From Lachnospiraceae bacterium (GTDB taxonomy: Bacteria > Bacillota > Clostridia > Lachnospirales > Lachnospiraceae): DNA of 57,559 nucleotides. The notes beneath the pieces are model-generated. The model was not told the origin of the DNA and did no database searches. It saw nothing but the letters and a program-made list of their open reading frames with translations. Position 1 is the stretch's first letter; the number at the start of each line of letters is the position of its first letter. A program made the position numbers and the translations under genes. The stretch is taken from assembly GCA_017455435.1 (NCBI GenBank), contig JAFTAU010000032.1, forward strand, positions 1-57,559. The letters are read 5' to 3'. Positions 7,595 through 15,938 of the stretch are shown piece after piece.

Positions 7595-8122
7595 ATGAAA
7601 TTTGCTTACAAAGAAAAAAACATCCGCATTACCCAGGACTACAAAGACGCTATCGAGAAAAAGATCGGACGCAAGTTTGAAAAGTATTTCAGCGAAGACA
7701 CTACTGCGACCGTGATTCTTACCGGCGAGGGAGAGTTCAAAAAGCTTGAAATAACCATACCGCTCGATGGCGGCATTATTCGCGCGGAGCGCACTTCCGA
7801 CAGTGTTCACAATGCCATTGACATGGCCCAGGAGGCTCTTGAGCGCCAGCTTATGAAGCATCGCAAAAAACTCATCGACAGATATCAGTCCAGAGCAACA
7901 TTTACACCTGAGTACATCGAAGAGCCGGAAGAGGAAGAAGACGAAATCCGCATCGTCCGTACAAAGCATTTCGCAGTGAAGCCTATGGACGCTGAGGAAG
8001 CCTGCCTTCAGATGGAAATGCTAGGTCACGATTTCTTTGTATTCAGAAACTCCGATACAAACGAGATAAACGTAGTCTATAAGAGAAAAGGAAACACCTA
8101 CGGACTCATCGATCCGGAATAA
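7595..8122 (+). CDS. hpf: ribosome hibernation-promoting factor, long form
   Basis: HPF binds the 30S decoding region and dimerises 70S ribosomes into inactive 100S particles in stationary phase. The N-terminal S30AE/RaiA domain covers about residues 1-95 (starting KFAYKEKNIRITQDYKDAIEK-like). After an acidic linker (EEPEEEEDEIRIV) comes the C-terminal dimerisation domain, about 120-175, with VKPMDAEEACLQMEMLGHDF. At 175 residues this is the long form typical of Firmicutes. AAAGGAGATACAACC precedes the ATG. A strong terminator follows. Confidence 0.95.
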   Translation: MKFAYKEKNIRITQDYKDAIEKKIGRKFEKYFSEDTTATVILTGEGEFKKLEITIPLDGGIIRAERTSDSVHNAIDMAQEALERQLMKHRKKLIDRYQSRATFTPEYIEEPEEEEDEIRIVRTKHFAVKPMDAEEACLQMEMLGHDFFVFRNSDTNEINVVYKRKGNTYGLIDPE

Positions 8123-8143
8123 TACCGGTTTATAATAATACAC

Positions 8144-8165
8144 TGCGGCGCCAAAAGGCGCCGCA
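8144..8165. terminator. bidirectional terminator between hpf and galK
   Basis: TGCGGCGCC-AAAA-GGCGCCGCA is a perfect 9-bp stem with a 4-base loop, followed by ATTATTAT on one side and preceded by an AT-rich stretch on the other. It serves two convergent genes. Confidence 0.85.
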
Positions 8166-8200
8166 ATTATTATACAAAACTGACATTTCCGTCAGAATAA

Positions 8201-9496
8201 TTAAATTTTCAATCTTGCACCGCCCATCTTTCTGATTTTCATTACGCGGCAGCTTCCCTCGCCCAAAACCTTTTCAATCTCGGTTTTAAAACCGGGTGTC
8301 ATTTCGGTGGGGACGAATGCCATTATGGTGCCGGCAAAGCCCCCGCCGTGGACTCTGAGTGCGCCGCGTCCGCCGAGGAGCTTTTCAGCTATGCCCAGCG
8401 CAACTGCCACTCCCTGCTCCTTTACGGAACCGGTGGCATAAATATTCTGAAGATATGCAAAAGACGATCTCCCGGAGCCGTTGACAGCTTCCAAAAATGC
8501 CTCGGCATCCTGCCTGCCAAGCGCATCTCTTGCGCTCATAACGCGGTTTATTTCTTCATAAAAATGCAGGCAGCGAAGCACGGCGCGGTCTCCGAAAAGC
8601 TCGCGCAATTTTTTAATGTCGACAAAGAATAACTCCGGGGCGACGTCGCGCAGAACTTCTTTTCCGAAATGTGAGGCGATGGCTTTCATATCGTGAGTGA
8701 TCGCGGCGTATTCCGGGGTAAGGTCGGCATGAGAGCTGTGTGTATCGATTATACAGAGATTGTACCCGGCCTTTGTTACGTCAAAAGGAAGCGATTGCGT
8801 CTCGGGATGTGCGGGATCGCGGAAATCCATAAAAGTTACGCCGCCGAGCGAGCTGGCAAGCTGATCCATCAGTCCGGAAGGCTTTCCGAAATAATTGTTT
8901 TCGGCAAACTGACCTATCTGCGCAATTCGGGTACGCTGCTCCTCAGCATTGTCGCCACAGAAGATATTGCCAATGAGTACCTCGAAAGCGGCGGACGAAG
9001 ACACGCCGGAGCCGGCGGGCACGTCGCTCTCTACATAAGCGTCAAAGCCAAACGGCTCAGAGATCTGTCCATTTTCTGAGAATAATCCGTTTTTGAAAGC
9101 ATAGGCAACGCCCTTTATCAGAGCAGAGGTGGTTCCGGCTTCGGAAGGCTCAACATCAAGATTGGAAAGATCGGTCTCTATGAGCCCGAAGCCCTCCGAA
9201 TACAGGCGGACGGTCAGGTCGCTGCGCTTTTTGATTGCAGCAACGATGTCCATATTGATGGATGCCGCGACAACGCAGCCGTGCTGGTGATCGGTGTGGT
9301 TTCCTACAAGCTCGCTGCGTCCCGGAGCGCTGTAAAACTCTTCGGGAGCCTCATTAAACTGCGCGGTATATTTGTCCGCGATTCGCGAATAACGCGTGCG
9401 TTGATGTTCTATCGCATATCCGTAAACGCGAGTCAGCTCGCTGTCCATTGCTCCTTCAGCTATCCTGCGGGCAAGCCCGGTATTATATTTTTCCAT
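8201..9496 (-). CDS. galK: galactokinase
   Basis: Galactokinase phosphorylates galactose to galactose 1-phosphate with ATP. The GHMP-kinase signature GRSELVGNHTDHQHG carries the galactose-binding residues. The ATP-binding motif PAGSGVSSSAA and the C-terminal HGGGFAGTIMAF motif follow in order. From the chosen ATG it has 431 residues, usual for a clostridial enzyme. An in-frame ATG at 9517 would overlap the AGGAG that stands 11 bases before the 9496 start, so 9496 is preferred. It lies downstream of the alpha-galactosidase operon, separated by 186 bases. A weak TTGTGA - 17 bases - TATTAT pair just upstream could be its own promoter. No galT or galE is present in the window. Confidence 0.93.
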   Translation of the reverse strand: MEKYNTGLARRIAEGAMDSELTRVYGYAIEHQRTRYSRIADKYTAQFNEAPEEFYSAPGRSELVGNHTDHQHGCVVAASINMDIVAAIKKRSDLTVRLYSEGFGLIETDLSNLDVEPSEAGTTSALIKGVAYAFKNGLFSENGQISEPFGFDAYVESDVPAGSGVSSSAAFEVLIGNIFCGDNAEEQRTRIAQIGQFAENNYFGKPSGLMDQLASSLGGVTFMDFRDPAHPETQSLPFDVTKAGYNLCIIDTHSSHADLTPEYAAITHDMKAIASHFGKEVLRDVAPELFFVDIKKLRELFGDRAVLRCLHFYEEINRVMSARDALGRQDAEAFLEAVNGSGRSSFAYLQNIYATGSVKEQGVAVALGIAEKLLGGRGALRVHGGGFAGTIMAFVPTEMTPGFKTEIEKVLGEGSCRVMKIRKMGGARLKI

Positions 9497-9682
9497 CTTG
9501 ATTATCGCTCCTGTCATAATATATTTGACAAAAATTTATCACAAAAAGCCGGGGATTTCCAGCCGATTTTCAGTATTTTGACAGTGTTTTTTAATAAAAA
9601 GTCAAATGGTGGTTTTGCTGTTGCCTTTTTGAGCCCGCGCCGCTAAGAATCTATGAGTGGCGGGCGCGGAAGTTGCTGCGCC

Positions 9683-11125
9683 TCAGATTCGCTCCCCGAC
9701 GGCAAGCTTTACCACCTTATATCCGCCGTCATAGACGCCGGATTTCTTGAGATCGACTATCTGTCTGCACATAGTCTTTAAAATCATCTTGTCGCCAATC
9801 AGAGCGTCAATCATATTGCAGAGCGACGCCGCATCCTCGCACTCAAACGTGGAATCGCCCAACTCCTGCGCATGAATCGCGCCGTAGACCTCGTGACCGC
9901 CGATGTGCCGCATCATAAGTTTCGGGACGGGATAGAAGGAGAGCTCGGAAGGCTTTGTAACCAGCACGTCGCATCTGCGCATCAGCAGATTGGTGGAGTA
10001 GACCGCCTCAAAAATATCCTTGTTATAAACCGCATAGATGCCGGCCGCGGTATCGCCGTCCAGCATTTCGGCAAACTGCTCCAGCTTCCCGTATTCATCA
10101 AAGAAACACTTACAGTTCTTTTCAAATCCGGGCAGCTTTTTCTTTATGTATTCCCACATATCAAGGTGGTCGCCGAAATTGATAATCAGCGTGGCCTTTT
10201 TGTCTTTGAGATAAGAAGCGAGGTGGCGAATCATTGCCAGGTACAGATCTGCGCCGGCACCGGCACCGCCAACCGTCATAAGGAATCTGATCGGCTTGTC
10301 ATTATCGAGCCTGTCAATCCTGCTGTCGCAATCCTCCTCGATATTGGCAACCAGCTCATGGTCGACGTAGTGACCGACCTGATACAGAGCATCGTCCGGG
10401 ATGTGCGCCAGGCTGTCCTTCGCCATACCGTTCAGCATTTTGTAACCGAGGTAGGCAAAAGGCGTCTGAACCGTGTGAATGGCGCCCTCAGAGAGATGCA
10501 GTCCCATCGGCCAGTTGTCCGGAATGGCATTTACAACATGGGTCAGACCGGCATGAACGGCTCCCTGGCTGGGCCAGACGTGAGTCGCCACATACGGGAC
10601 ATCCTTTGGCAGATCAGCCAGAATCGGTACCAGAAGCTCGGCGTTTTTCTGATCGGCAGCGTTGTAGGTGATTTTGCGGAAACCTTCGGAATTAAGCGGC
10701 TCCCAGTAGAGTTTATTAAAAAGCGCGACCTTCTGCGAGAGCTTTGAGCCCATCGAATACAGGTCGTTCTGGGCGCTGATCATCTTTGAGCCCGTGGCGT
10801 CAAACGAAGCCAGATCCAGCCACAGCGGGTTATATCCCAGTGCCTGAGCGCAGGAAGCTATAGCCATACTTATGCGGTAATGCCCGAAGCCCATGCGGAT
10901 GTTTCCCACAACCAGGGGCTTCTCCGGCAGCGTCAGAGGCTCGTCCGAGAAGACGAGATTTTGCATCTTAATCTCTTTTATCTGAGTAATCGGTTTCAGC
11001 CCGAGATGATAAACCGCCTCACTGTCGTCGCCAAAGCGCTTTATAAATTTCTGCTTGCTCTTTTCAGCCTTTTTCTGAGTCTTTTCATCGATCGGATTTC
11101 CAAATACGGATGTGCTTTTGTCCAT
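9683..11125 (-). CDS. unassigned GT-B-like protein of the alpha-galactosidase operon
   Basis: I do not recognise a named family. The 480-residue protein looks cytosolic, with no signal peptide or membrane helix. Two features suggest the GT-B glycosyltransferase fold of the MurG/MGDG-synthase type: an early glycine-rich loop (VVGNIRMGFGHYRISMAIAS, about residue 90) and a second-half nucleotide-sugar-like region (TVGGAGAGADLYLAM, then VLVTKPSELSFYP). The ATG has AAGGAG 9 bases upstream and lies inside the end of the alpha-galactosidase gene, with a 41-base overlap, so the two are translationally coupled. A role in handling galactosides (transferase or phosphorylase) is an inference from context only. 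Confidence 0.6.
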   Translation of the reverse strand: MDKSTSVFGNPIDEKTQKKAEKSKQKFIKRFGDDSEAVYHLGLKPITQIKEIKMQNLVFSDEPLTLPEKPLVVGNIRMGFGHYRISMAIASCAQALGYNPLWLDLASFDATGSKMISAQNDLYSMGSKLSQKVALFNKLYWEPLNSEGFRKITYNAADQKNAELLVPILADLPKDVPYVATHVWPSQGAVHAGLTHVVNAIPDNWPMGLHLSEGAIHTVQTPFAYLGYKMLNGMAKDSLAHIPDDALYQVGHYVDHELVANIEEDCDSRIDRLDNDKPIRFLMTVGGAGAGADLYLAMIRHLASYLKDKKATLIINFGDHLDMWEYIKKKLPGFEKNCKCFFDEYGKLEQFAEMLDGDTAAGIYAVYNKDIFEAVYSTNLLMRRCDVLVTKPSELSFYPVPKLMMRHIGGHEVYGAIHAQELGDSTFECEDAASLCNMIDALIGDKMILKTMCRQIVDLKKSGVYDGGYKVVKLAVGERI

Positions 11126-12749
11126 TTACCAGTACTCCTTTTTCAGTGTCGTATTGTATTTTACCCTTCTTACCATCCAGCATAAAACGCACGGTGATGA
11201 CGCCGCCGTCCGCGGTAATATCCGTAATATCCGCAGCAGCCAGCTTCTGCGCCTCGCGCAGGAACTTGTGCTTGCTTTCATTGTAATCGCCAACATTGTC
11301 GCTTGTCATAAACACGCTGCCGCAGAGGTGATTCAGAACGCTGAGAGCCATTCGCTGTTTTTTTGACAGCTTGATGTTGTCGTCTCTCAGCAGGAATACG
11401 TCCGGGTCGCAGCGGAAAACGCGGCCGTCCATAAACGTCCGGAAAATCGTGTTCTGCAGCGTGACCTTGGTAGAAATGCGCTCTCTGTGGAAAGCCCTCA
11501 TATAAAAAGCGTCGTCGAATCTTAGTGAAACATCCGGACCGATACGGCAGTAATCCACAAGCCCGAAGGCAGAAGAGAGCGGAACTCCGCAGCCCAGTAT
11601 CAGCCGGTCACCCAGCACCTCACGCAGCAGCTTCATTGCGCTGCGCATATGCTCTGCGCGTGTCAGACCGCCGCCGCTGTCAGAGCCGGCAATCAGCGCC
11701 GCCGCATAGAGAAAATCGAGCTTGAAAAAGTCAAAGCCGAGATCCTTAAAATATTCCAGACAGCCGCGCACATAGGCGAGCGCTTCGGGATTTGTCAGGT
11801 CCAGCGCCACATCGCCGCTCCAATTGCTGCCGGCAAAAACGGAATCGCCGTCTTTTCTGACTATCCAGTCAGGGTGTTCGGCATATACGCGGCTCTTCGT
11901 TTCGCAGACGAACGGCGCAAGCCAGATGCCGGCCTTGAGTCCCTTCTCGTGTATTTTGTCCACGACAGGCCCCAGTCCGTCCGGAAACTTTGCCGGATCC
12001 ACGTCCGTCCAGTCGCCCACAAAGGTCTCGTAACCGTCGTCAATCTGGAACAGATCAAAGCTGTCCGCGTCAATCCCGTCCAGCGCGGCATCTATCTTTT
12101 CTTCGTTTATATCCTGATAATGCAGATACCAGGAGGTGTAGCCTCTGACCTGCGGAGCTTTGCAGGGGCCGAAGTGCGAAAAGTACCTGCGCACCACATC
12201 GGTCATTTTGCCCTCATAATGCACAAAATCAAACAGCTTAAACTCCGAATCGAGGACCTTTCCCTCCACGTCGCTGCGCAGCAGGATGGTGTGGTTCGAC
12301 TTGTTGTAATGCGTAATCATATACGCATTTTCCTCGTTCAGAGAGCCCACAAGATAGGTCCGCCCGTCCGCACACCTGACATAAGAATAGGTGAAGCCGT
12401 GAAAATGGTTTTTGTTATATTTGTAAAACCAGGCGTCGCCGTAATTCTCAAAATGAAACTTCTTTTTGATGGCCGGAATAATCCGGTTCATATTGTGAAG
12501 ACTCTCGCCAAAAGAAAACTCGCGGGTTTCCGTCCACGACTGATAGCCGTTCAGGAAAATCCGGCAGTCTTCTTCAAAATCGAATTCTTCCGATATAAAT
12601 GCGTCCTCCAGAGTGATGGGCTTTTTCGGTGTAATCATCACCGAGGTGCGCTCGCCGCGCTCCGTGACGGTCAGGACATAGTCCTCATTTTCAAGAGAGG
12701 ACGAGATTTGACTCCCGCCCTCCGAGAAATATCTGATAAAGATATCCAT
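11085..12749 (-). CDS. alpha-galactosidase, GH36 type
   Basis: This enzyme would hydrolyse terminal alpha-1,6-galactose from melibiose, raffinose and related sugars. The (beta/alpha)8 catalytic domain shows the FQIDDGY and AGIWLAPF blocks. The segment FFKLDFLYAA carries the expected nucleophile Asp, and CRIGPDVSLRFDD holds a candidate acid/base Asp. An N-terminal beta-domain (about 1-190) precedes it. At 554 residues it belongs to the short GH36 enzymes, compared with about 730 for the common tetrameric ones. It has no signal peptide, so it acts on imported sugar, consistent with the symporter gene 12 bases upstream. GGAG precedes the ATG. Confidence 0.85.
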   Translation of the reverse strand: MDIFIRYFSEGGSQISSSLENEDYVLTVTERGERTSVMITPKKPITLEDAFISEEFDFEEDCRIFLNGYQSWTETREFSFGESLHNMNRIIPAIKKKFHFENYGDAWFYKYNKNHFHGFTYSYVRCADGRTYLVGSLNEENAYMITHYNKSNHTILLRSDVEGKVLDSEFKLFDFVHYEGKMTDVVRRYFSHFGPCKAPQVRGYTSWYLHYQDINEEKIDAALDGIDADSFDLFQIDDGYETFVGDWTDVDPAKFPDGLGPVVDKIHEKGLKAGIWLAPFVCETKSRVYAEHPDWIVRKDGDSVFAGSNWSGDVALDLTNPEALAYVRGCLEYFKDLGFDFFKLDFLYAAALIAGSDSGGGLTRAEHMRSAMKLLREVLGDRLILGCGVPLSSAFGLVDYCRIGPDVSLRFDDAFYMRAFHRERISTKVTLQNTIFRTFMDGRVFRCDPDVFLLRDDNIKLSKKQRMALSVLNHLCGSVFMTSDNVGDYNESKHKFLREAQKLAAADITDITADGGVITVRFMLDGKKGKIQYDTEKGVLVNGQKHIRIWKSDR

Positions 12750-12761
12750 AAAAATCTCCGA

Positions 12762-14165
12762 TTATTTTTCTTCTGCGTCTTTTCCGGAAATGACAGCCAT
12801 GACCTTCTTTTCGCTGTAGAAAGAGAGAATCAACGCACCCAGAGCGCAGAAGATCACGGCGGCGATGGCTACAATGCGAAGGCCGGTTTCGGAAGCGGTC
12901 AGGTCGTTGGAGGTAAGATCCTGCGTGGTGCCGAGAACCGCCAGCGAAGTAAAGGCCAGCATGGCGATTGACTGCCCGAATTTCATGGCAAAGGTTCTGG
13001 CGGCGAAAAACATACCCTCGCGTTTTTCGCCGGTCAGGATGGCGTCCTCCTCCGCCACGTCAGCCACGATGGCCTGAGGGATAATGCCCAGAAGTGCCAT
13101 CGGGAAAGCGGCCACGACCACGATGATTCCGCCCATCACTATACCCGGCAGCGGCAGAATACCGACCAGCGCGGTAAAGACGTAAGCCAGAGCCAGTCCC
13201 AGAAATCCGATGATAACCAGCTTTTTCTTGCCGAATTTTCCGACCAGCTTTGAAACGAAAGGATAGAAGCACGCCGAAAGCACCGTCATTCCGCCGAGGA
13301 ACACGGTGGTGTAGAATTCGTCAAGCTGCATGGAAACCTTTACAAAGAAGGGCAGTCCCGTCTGAAAGAGGGTCAGACCGATCCAGTAGGCAATATCCGA
13401 AGCGGAAAACTTGAGGAAGTTTTTGTTTTTGAAGGTGGCGCCGAGGCTCTTCATAACATTTGATTCGCTGGGCTTTGCGTCGATAAAATCCTTTTCCTTT
13501 AACAGGAATGTGGGAAGCAGCATGCAGATGCAGGCGATGACTGCCAGCGCGATAAAGAGCAGGCGATAGCTCCATTCAAAGCTTACCGCTGCACGGAGCG
13601 GGCCGGCGAAAACAAAGGGCAGATAAGCAATCAGCGTACCAAAGAAGAAGGTAAGCGAAATTGCCGTGGATATGAACATGCGATCCTCCTGTGTCTTTCC
13701 AAACTCGGAAATGAGCGCGTTATAAGGAGTGCAGTACATAGTCATAAAAAGGTAGAAGAGAATCAGAAATCCGAGTATCCAGATGATATTGACAGTGCTG
13801 ATGGCCTCTACAGGTGCGCAGAAAACCAGCACGGTAACGATTGAAAGCGGAATGGCGGCTTTTTGCATAAATGGAATGCGGCGGCCTTTGGGGTTTTTAC
13901 TGCGGTCGGACGCCGATGCAATCAGTGGATCCGTAATTGCGTCAAATATGCGGCACACAAAGGTGATAAGCCCGAGTATGGTGAGCACGCCGAAAATCAC
14001 GAGCCCTGTGGGAACGTAAAACTTTGCGCCTTCCTCCACGGAACCCGCGGTCGGGAGGTAAAAAGTCACGAGCCAGGTGTTGATTACACCGCTTAAGATA
14101 GACCAGCCGAGCTGACCTATGGCAAAAATCCACATTTCTTTTTTTGTTAATCTTCTTGTTTTCAT
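12762..14165 (-). CDS. GPH-family sugar:cation symporter (MelB-like)
   Basis: This 467-residue membrane protein of about 12 helices belongs to the glycoside-pentoside-hexuronide:cation symporter family of the major facilitator superfamily. The family motif is visible as DAITDPLIASASDRSKNPKGRR near residue 75-95, read in two parts. The central cytoplasmic loop (LKEKDFIDAKPSES) separates the two six-helix halves. With the alpha-galactosidase immediately downstream, an alpha-galactoside such as melibiose or raffinose is the likely substrate (inference). It is the first gene of the operon. The ATG is preceded by GAGG, a palindromic operator and a consensus -10. Confidence 0.88.
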   Translation of the reverse strand: MKTRRLTKKEMWIFAIGQLGWSILSGVINTWLVTFYLPTAGSVEEGAKFYVPTGLVIFGVLTILGLITFVCRIFDAITDPLIASASDRSKNPKGRRIPFMQKAAIPLSIVTVLVFCAPVEAISTVNIIWILGFLILFYLFMTMYCTPYNALISEFGKTQEDRMFISTAISLTFFFGTLIAYLPFVFAGPLRAAVSFEWSYRLLFIALAVIACICMLLPTFLLKEKDFIDAKPSESNVMKSLGATFKNKNFLKFSASDIAYWIGLTLFQTGLPFFVKVSMQLDEFYTTVFLGGMTVLSACFYPFVSKLVGKFGKKKLVIIGFLGLALAYVFTALVGILPLPGIVMGGIIVVVAAFPMALLGIIPQAIVADVAEEDAILTGEKREGMFFAARTFAMKFGQSIAMLAFTSLAVLGTTQDLTSNDLTASETGLRIVAIAAVIFCALGALILSFYSEKKVMAVISGKDAEEK

Positions 14166-14186
14166 AGGAAATCCTCTCGATGTTGT

Positions 14187-14203
14187 AGTTTGTTAAACAA
14201 ACT
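14187..14203. promoter_or_regulatory. 17-bp palindromic operator of the galactoside operon
   Basis: AGTTTGTTAAACAAACT is a perfect palindrome around one central base. It lies directly downstream of the operon -10, covering the expected transcription start, which suits a repressor. Its half-site AGTTTGTT resembles the XylR (ROK family) operator half-site of bacilli, though the spacer is shorter. No regulator gene lies next to it. Confidence 0.65.
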
Positions 14204-14210
14204 CACAAAG

Positions 14211-14239
14211 ATTATAACACAGTACTCATGCAAAATAAA
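14211..14239 (-). promoter_or_regulatory. promoter of the galactoside operon
   Basis: On the minus strand a perfect TATAAT (14216-14211) stands 17 bases after a weak -35 TTTATT (14239-14234). Confidence 0.6.
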
Positions 14240-14262
14240 CGGCAAATTCGGAATAAGAAATC

Positions 14263-14297
14263 AAAAAACCGCGCCTATTCGCCGGACGCGGTTTTTT
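14263..14297. terminator. terminator after the cold shock gene
   Basis: AAAAAACCGCG (14263-14273) pairs perfectly with CGCGGTTTTTT (14287-14297). The A/T flanks make it work in both directions. It separates the cold shock gene from the galactoside promoter. Confidence 0.9.
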
Positions 14298-14339
14298 GTA
14301 AATCCGTTGCGGTTTATGTGAAAAACCAGTGGGAGCGGA

Positions 14340-14537
14340 TTATAATTTGGTGACGTTGGTAGCCTGAGGTCCCTTTGCGCCTTCGATAACGTCAAATTCG
14401 ACTTCCTGACCTTCGTCAAGAGACTTGAAGCCTTCCATGTTCAAACCTGAATAATGCACGAAAATGTCGTTTCCTTCAGCGTCAGAGATAAATCCGTAGC
14501 CCTTCTGGTTATTGAACCACTTAACTGTTCCTTTCAT
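14340..14537 (-). CDS. cold shock protein (CspA family)
   Basis: This 65-residue single cold-shock domain binds single-stranded RNA and DNA and melts RNA structure. The RNP1 motif reads KGYGFI (Tyr where Phe is usual) and RNP2 reads DIFVHYS; the start [11 protein letters not shown] is typical. The start at 14537 is chosen because GGAGGG stands 7 bases upstream; an upstream in-frame ATG would add a non-homologous hydrophobic stretch. It is monocistronic, with its own promoter and terminator. Confidence 0.96.
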   Translation of the reverse strand: MKGTVKWFNNQKGYGFISDAEGNDIFVHYSGLNMEGFKSLDEGQEVEFDVIEGAKGPQATNVTKL

Positions 14538-14583
14538 GAATACCCTCCAAAAAATAGAAAAATAGTGCATTTACACTGCTAAA

Positions 14584-14612
14584 AGAATATCATTTTCTAT
14601 ATTCTTCGTCAA
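14584..14612 (-). promoter_or_regulatory. promoter of the cold shock gene
   Basis: On the minus strand TTGACG (14612-14607) and TATTCT (14589-14584) are 17 bases apart. This gives a leader of about 40 bases, shorter than the long thermosensing leader of E. coli cspA. Confidence 0.7.
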
Positions 14613-14751
14613 CAGGATTTTGATAATTTATACCCGTTTTTTCGTTCAAAAACCAAAGTGGTTTATTAGCTTTTAAAACAAATAATTATCACTGATTCGC
14701 TTAATAAAAATAACCGCGGTCAATTTGCCTGCATATACTGATTAAAAACGC

Positions 14752-14780
14752 TTGATAAAGCATTCAAAAAGCATTAAAAT
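14752..14780 (+). promoter_or_regulatory. promoter of the lipoprotein gene
   Basis: TTGATA (14752-14757) and TAAAAT (14775-14780) are 17 bases apart, 33 bases before the ATG. Confidence 0.7.
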
Positions 14781-14813
14781 ACATTGGTTAGTAATTTTTG
14801 GAGGCTATTATTT

Positions 14814-15938
14814 ATGAAGAAGTTTATCAAAACCACAACTCTTGTTCTGGCGGTCGCGCTCTTTGCATCGCTTTTTACCGCTTGCGGCGAAAGCTACGGT
14901 CCCAAGGCCGGCGACGTGGACTACAAGACCGTCGTTGCCGCCACCTACGGAGACGAGGAGATTATGCTTGACGAAGTCAATTACTTCCTCAGAAAAGAGC
15001 AGTGGTCCTTTGAATCCTATGCGTGGAGTCTTTATTCACAATACGGTTATGATAATCCATGGAAGGTTCCCTACAGCGAATACAAGACCATGGAAGAATA
15101 CATCAAGGAATACGTCATGACGCAGGTGTATCAGACCAGAGTTCTCATCGACCATGCCGAAGACTACGGTCTCAGGTATGAAGATCTGGATGAGGAAGCA
15201 ATAAAGACCGCTGCGCAGACTGCGTTTGACGATCTGGACGAGGCGTTTTTTGAATACGCCCCCGTCACCGTAGAGGATATCACCGAGTGGTACAGGCAGA
15301 ACGCCCTCGCCAACCTTGTCTACAATGTCGTAAAGGACGCCGCGGAAGTTGACGCTACGGCAGAGGAGACAGAGGTCTACACCGTCGAATATGTCGAAGT
15401 CGAGGACGAAGAAGAAGCAAAGAAAATTGCCGAAGAGCTGGCGGCCGCCGAAGACCTCGACGCCTGGGCAGAGGAAAACGAAACCCTCTCACTCAGCCAC
15501 AGCCACATTCTCAAGGTTCTCGGAGAGGACGAAGAGGAAACAGCTATTTATAAGGCCACATCTTCACTTAAGACCGGTGAGACCGCTACTTATCAGGATG
15601 GCGAAAAATGGTATGCCGCTATCGTGACTAACGACAACGACACCGAAGAGACTGCCAACAAAAAAGAAGAAGTTCTGGAGCAGAAGAGAGATGAAGCTTT
15701 CCTCGAGGTTTATGAAGGCTGGGTAAAGCAGGCCCCGAGCTTTAAGACCACTGACGCCTGGGACAATCTGATTGTAACTGACGGCACTACCATCATTCCT
15801 CCTACCGAGGAAGCCGAAGAAGAGGACAACGGCGAGGATGGAATCGACATAGAGTCAGAAGGCGATGAGGACGAGTCCGAGACCGAAGAGGCTCCTCAGG
15901 AAGAGTCAACAGATCCCAATGAAGCCACAGGAGACTGA
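14814..15938 (+). CDS. acidic lipoprotein, possibly a degenerate peptidyl-prolyl isomerase (PrsA/SurA-like)
   Basis: The 374-residue product has a lipoprotein signal peptide: basic MKKFIK, a hydrophobic stretch, then FTAC with the lipidated Cys at residue 24. The helical segment at about 40-150 and the later block with SHSHILKVLGEDEEE and LKTGETATYQDGEKWYAAIV resemble the chaperone and parvulin regions of PrsA/SurA-type foldases, but key parvulin residues are not clear. The C-terminal 40 residues are almost all Glu, Asp and Ser. GGAGG stands 9 bases before the ATG. A role in folding exported proteins is an inference. Confidence 0.6.
   Translation: MKKFIKTTTLVLAVALFASLFTACGESYGPKAGDVDYKTVVAATYGDEEIMLDEVNYFLRKEQWSFESYAWSLYSQYGYDNPWKVPYSEYKTMEEYIKEYVMTQVYQTRVLIDHAEDYGLRYEDLDEEAIKTAAQTAFDDLDEAFFEYAPVTVEDITEWYRQNALANLVYNVVKDAAEVDATAEETEVYTVEYVEVEDEEEAKKIAEELAAAEDLDAWAEENETLSLSHSHILKVLGEDEEETAIYKATSSLKTGETATYQDGEKWYAAIVTNDNDTEETANKKEEVLEQKRDEAFLEVYEGWVKQAPSFKTTDAWDNLIVTDGTTIIPPTEEAEEEDNGEDGIDIESEGDEDESETEEAPQEESTDPNEATGD

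Noticed and set aside
9629-9670. Terminator between the galactoside operon and galK
   Set aside because: The GC-rich inverted sequence pairs only in short interrupted segments and has no T-run on the minus strand, so it was left out.
11649-12971. Plus-strand frame of about 440 codons over the alpha-galactosidase gene
   Set aside because: It is antisense to a gene with clear GH36 motifs and extends into the symporter; no start signal or family pattern is visible.
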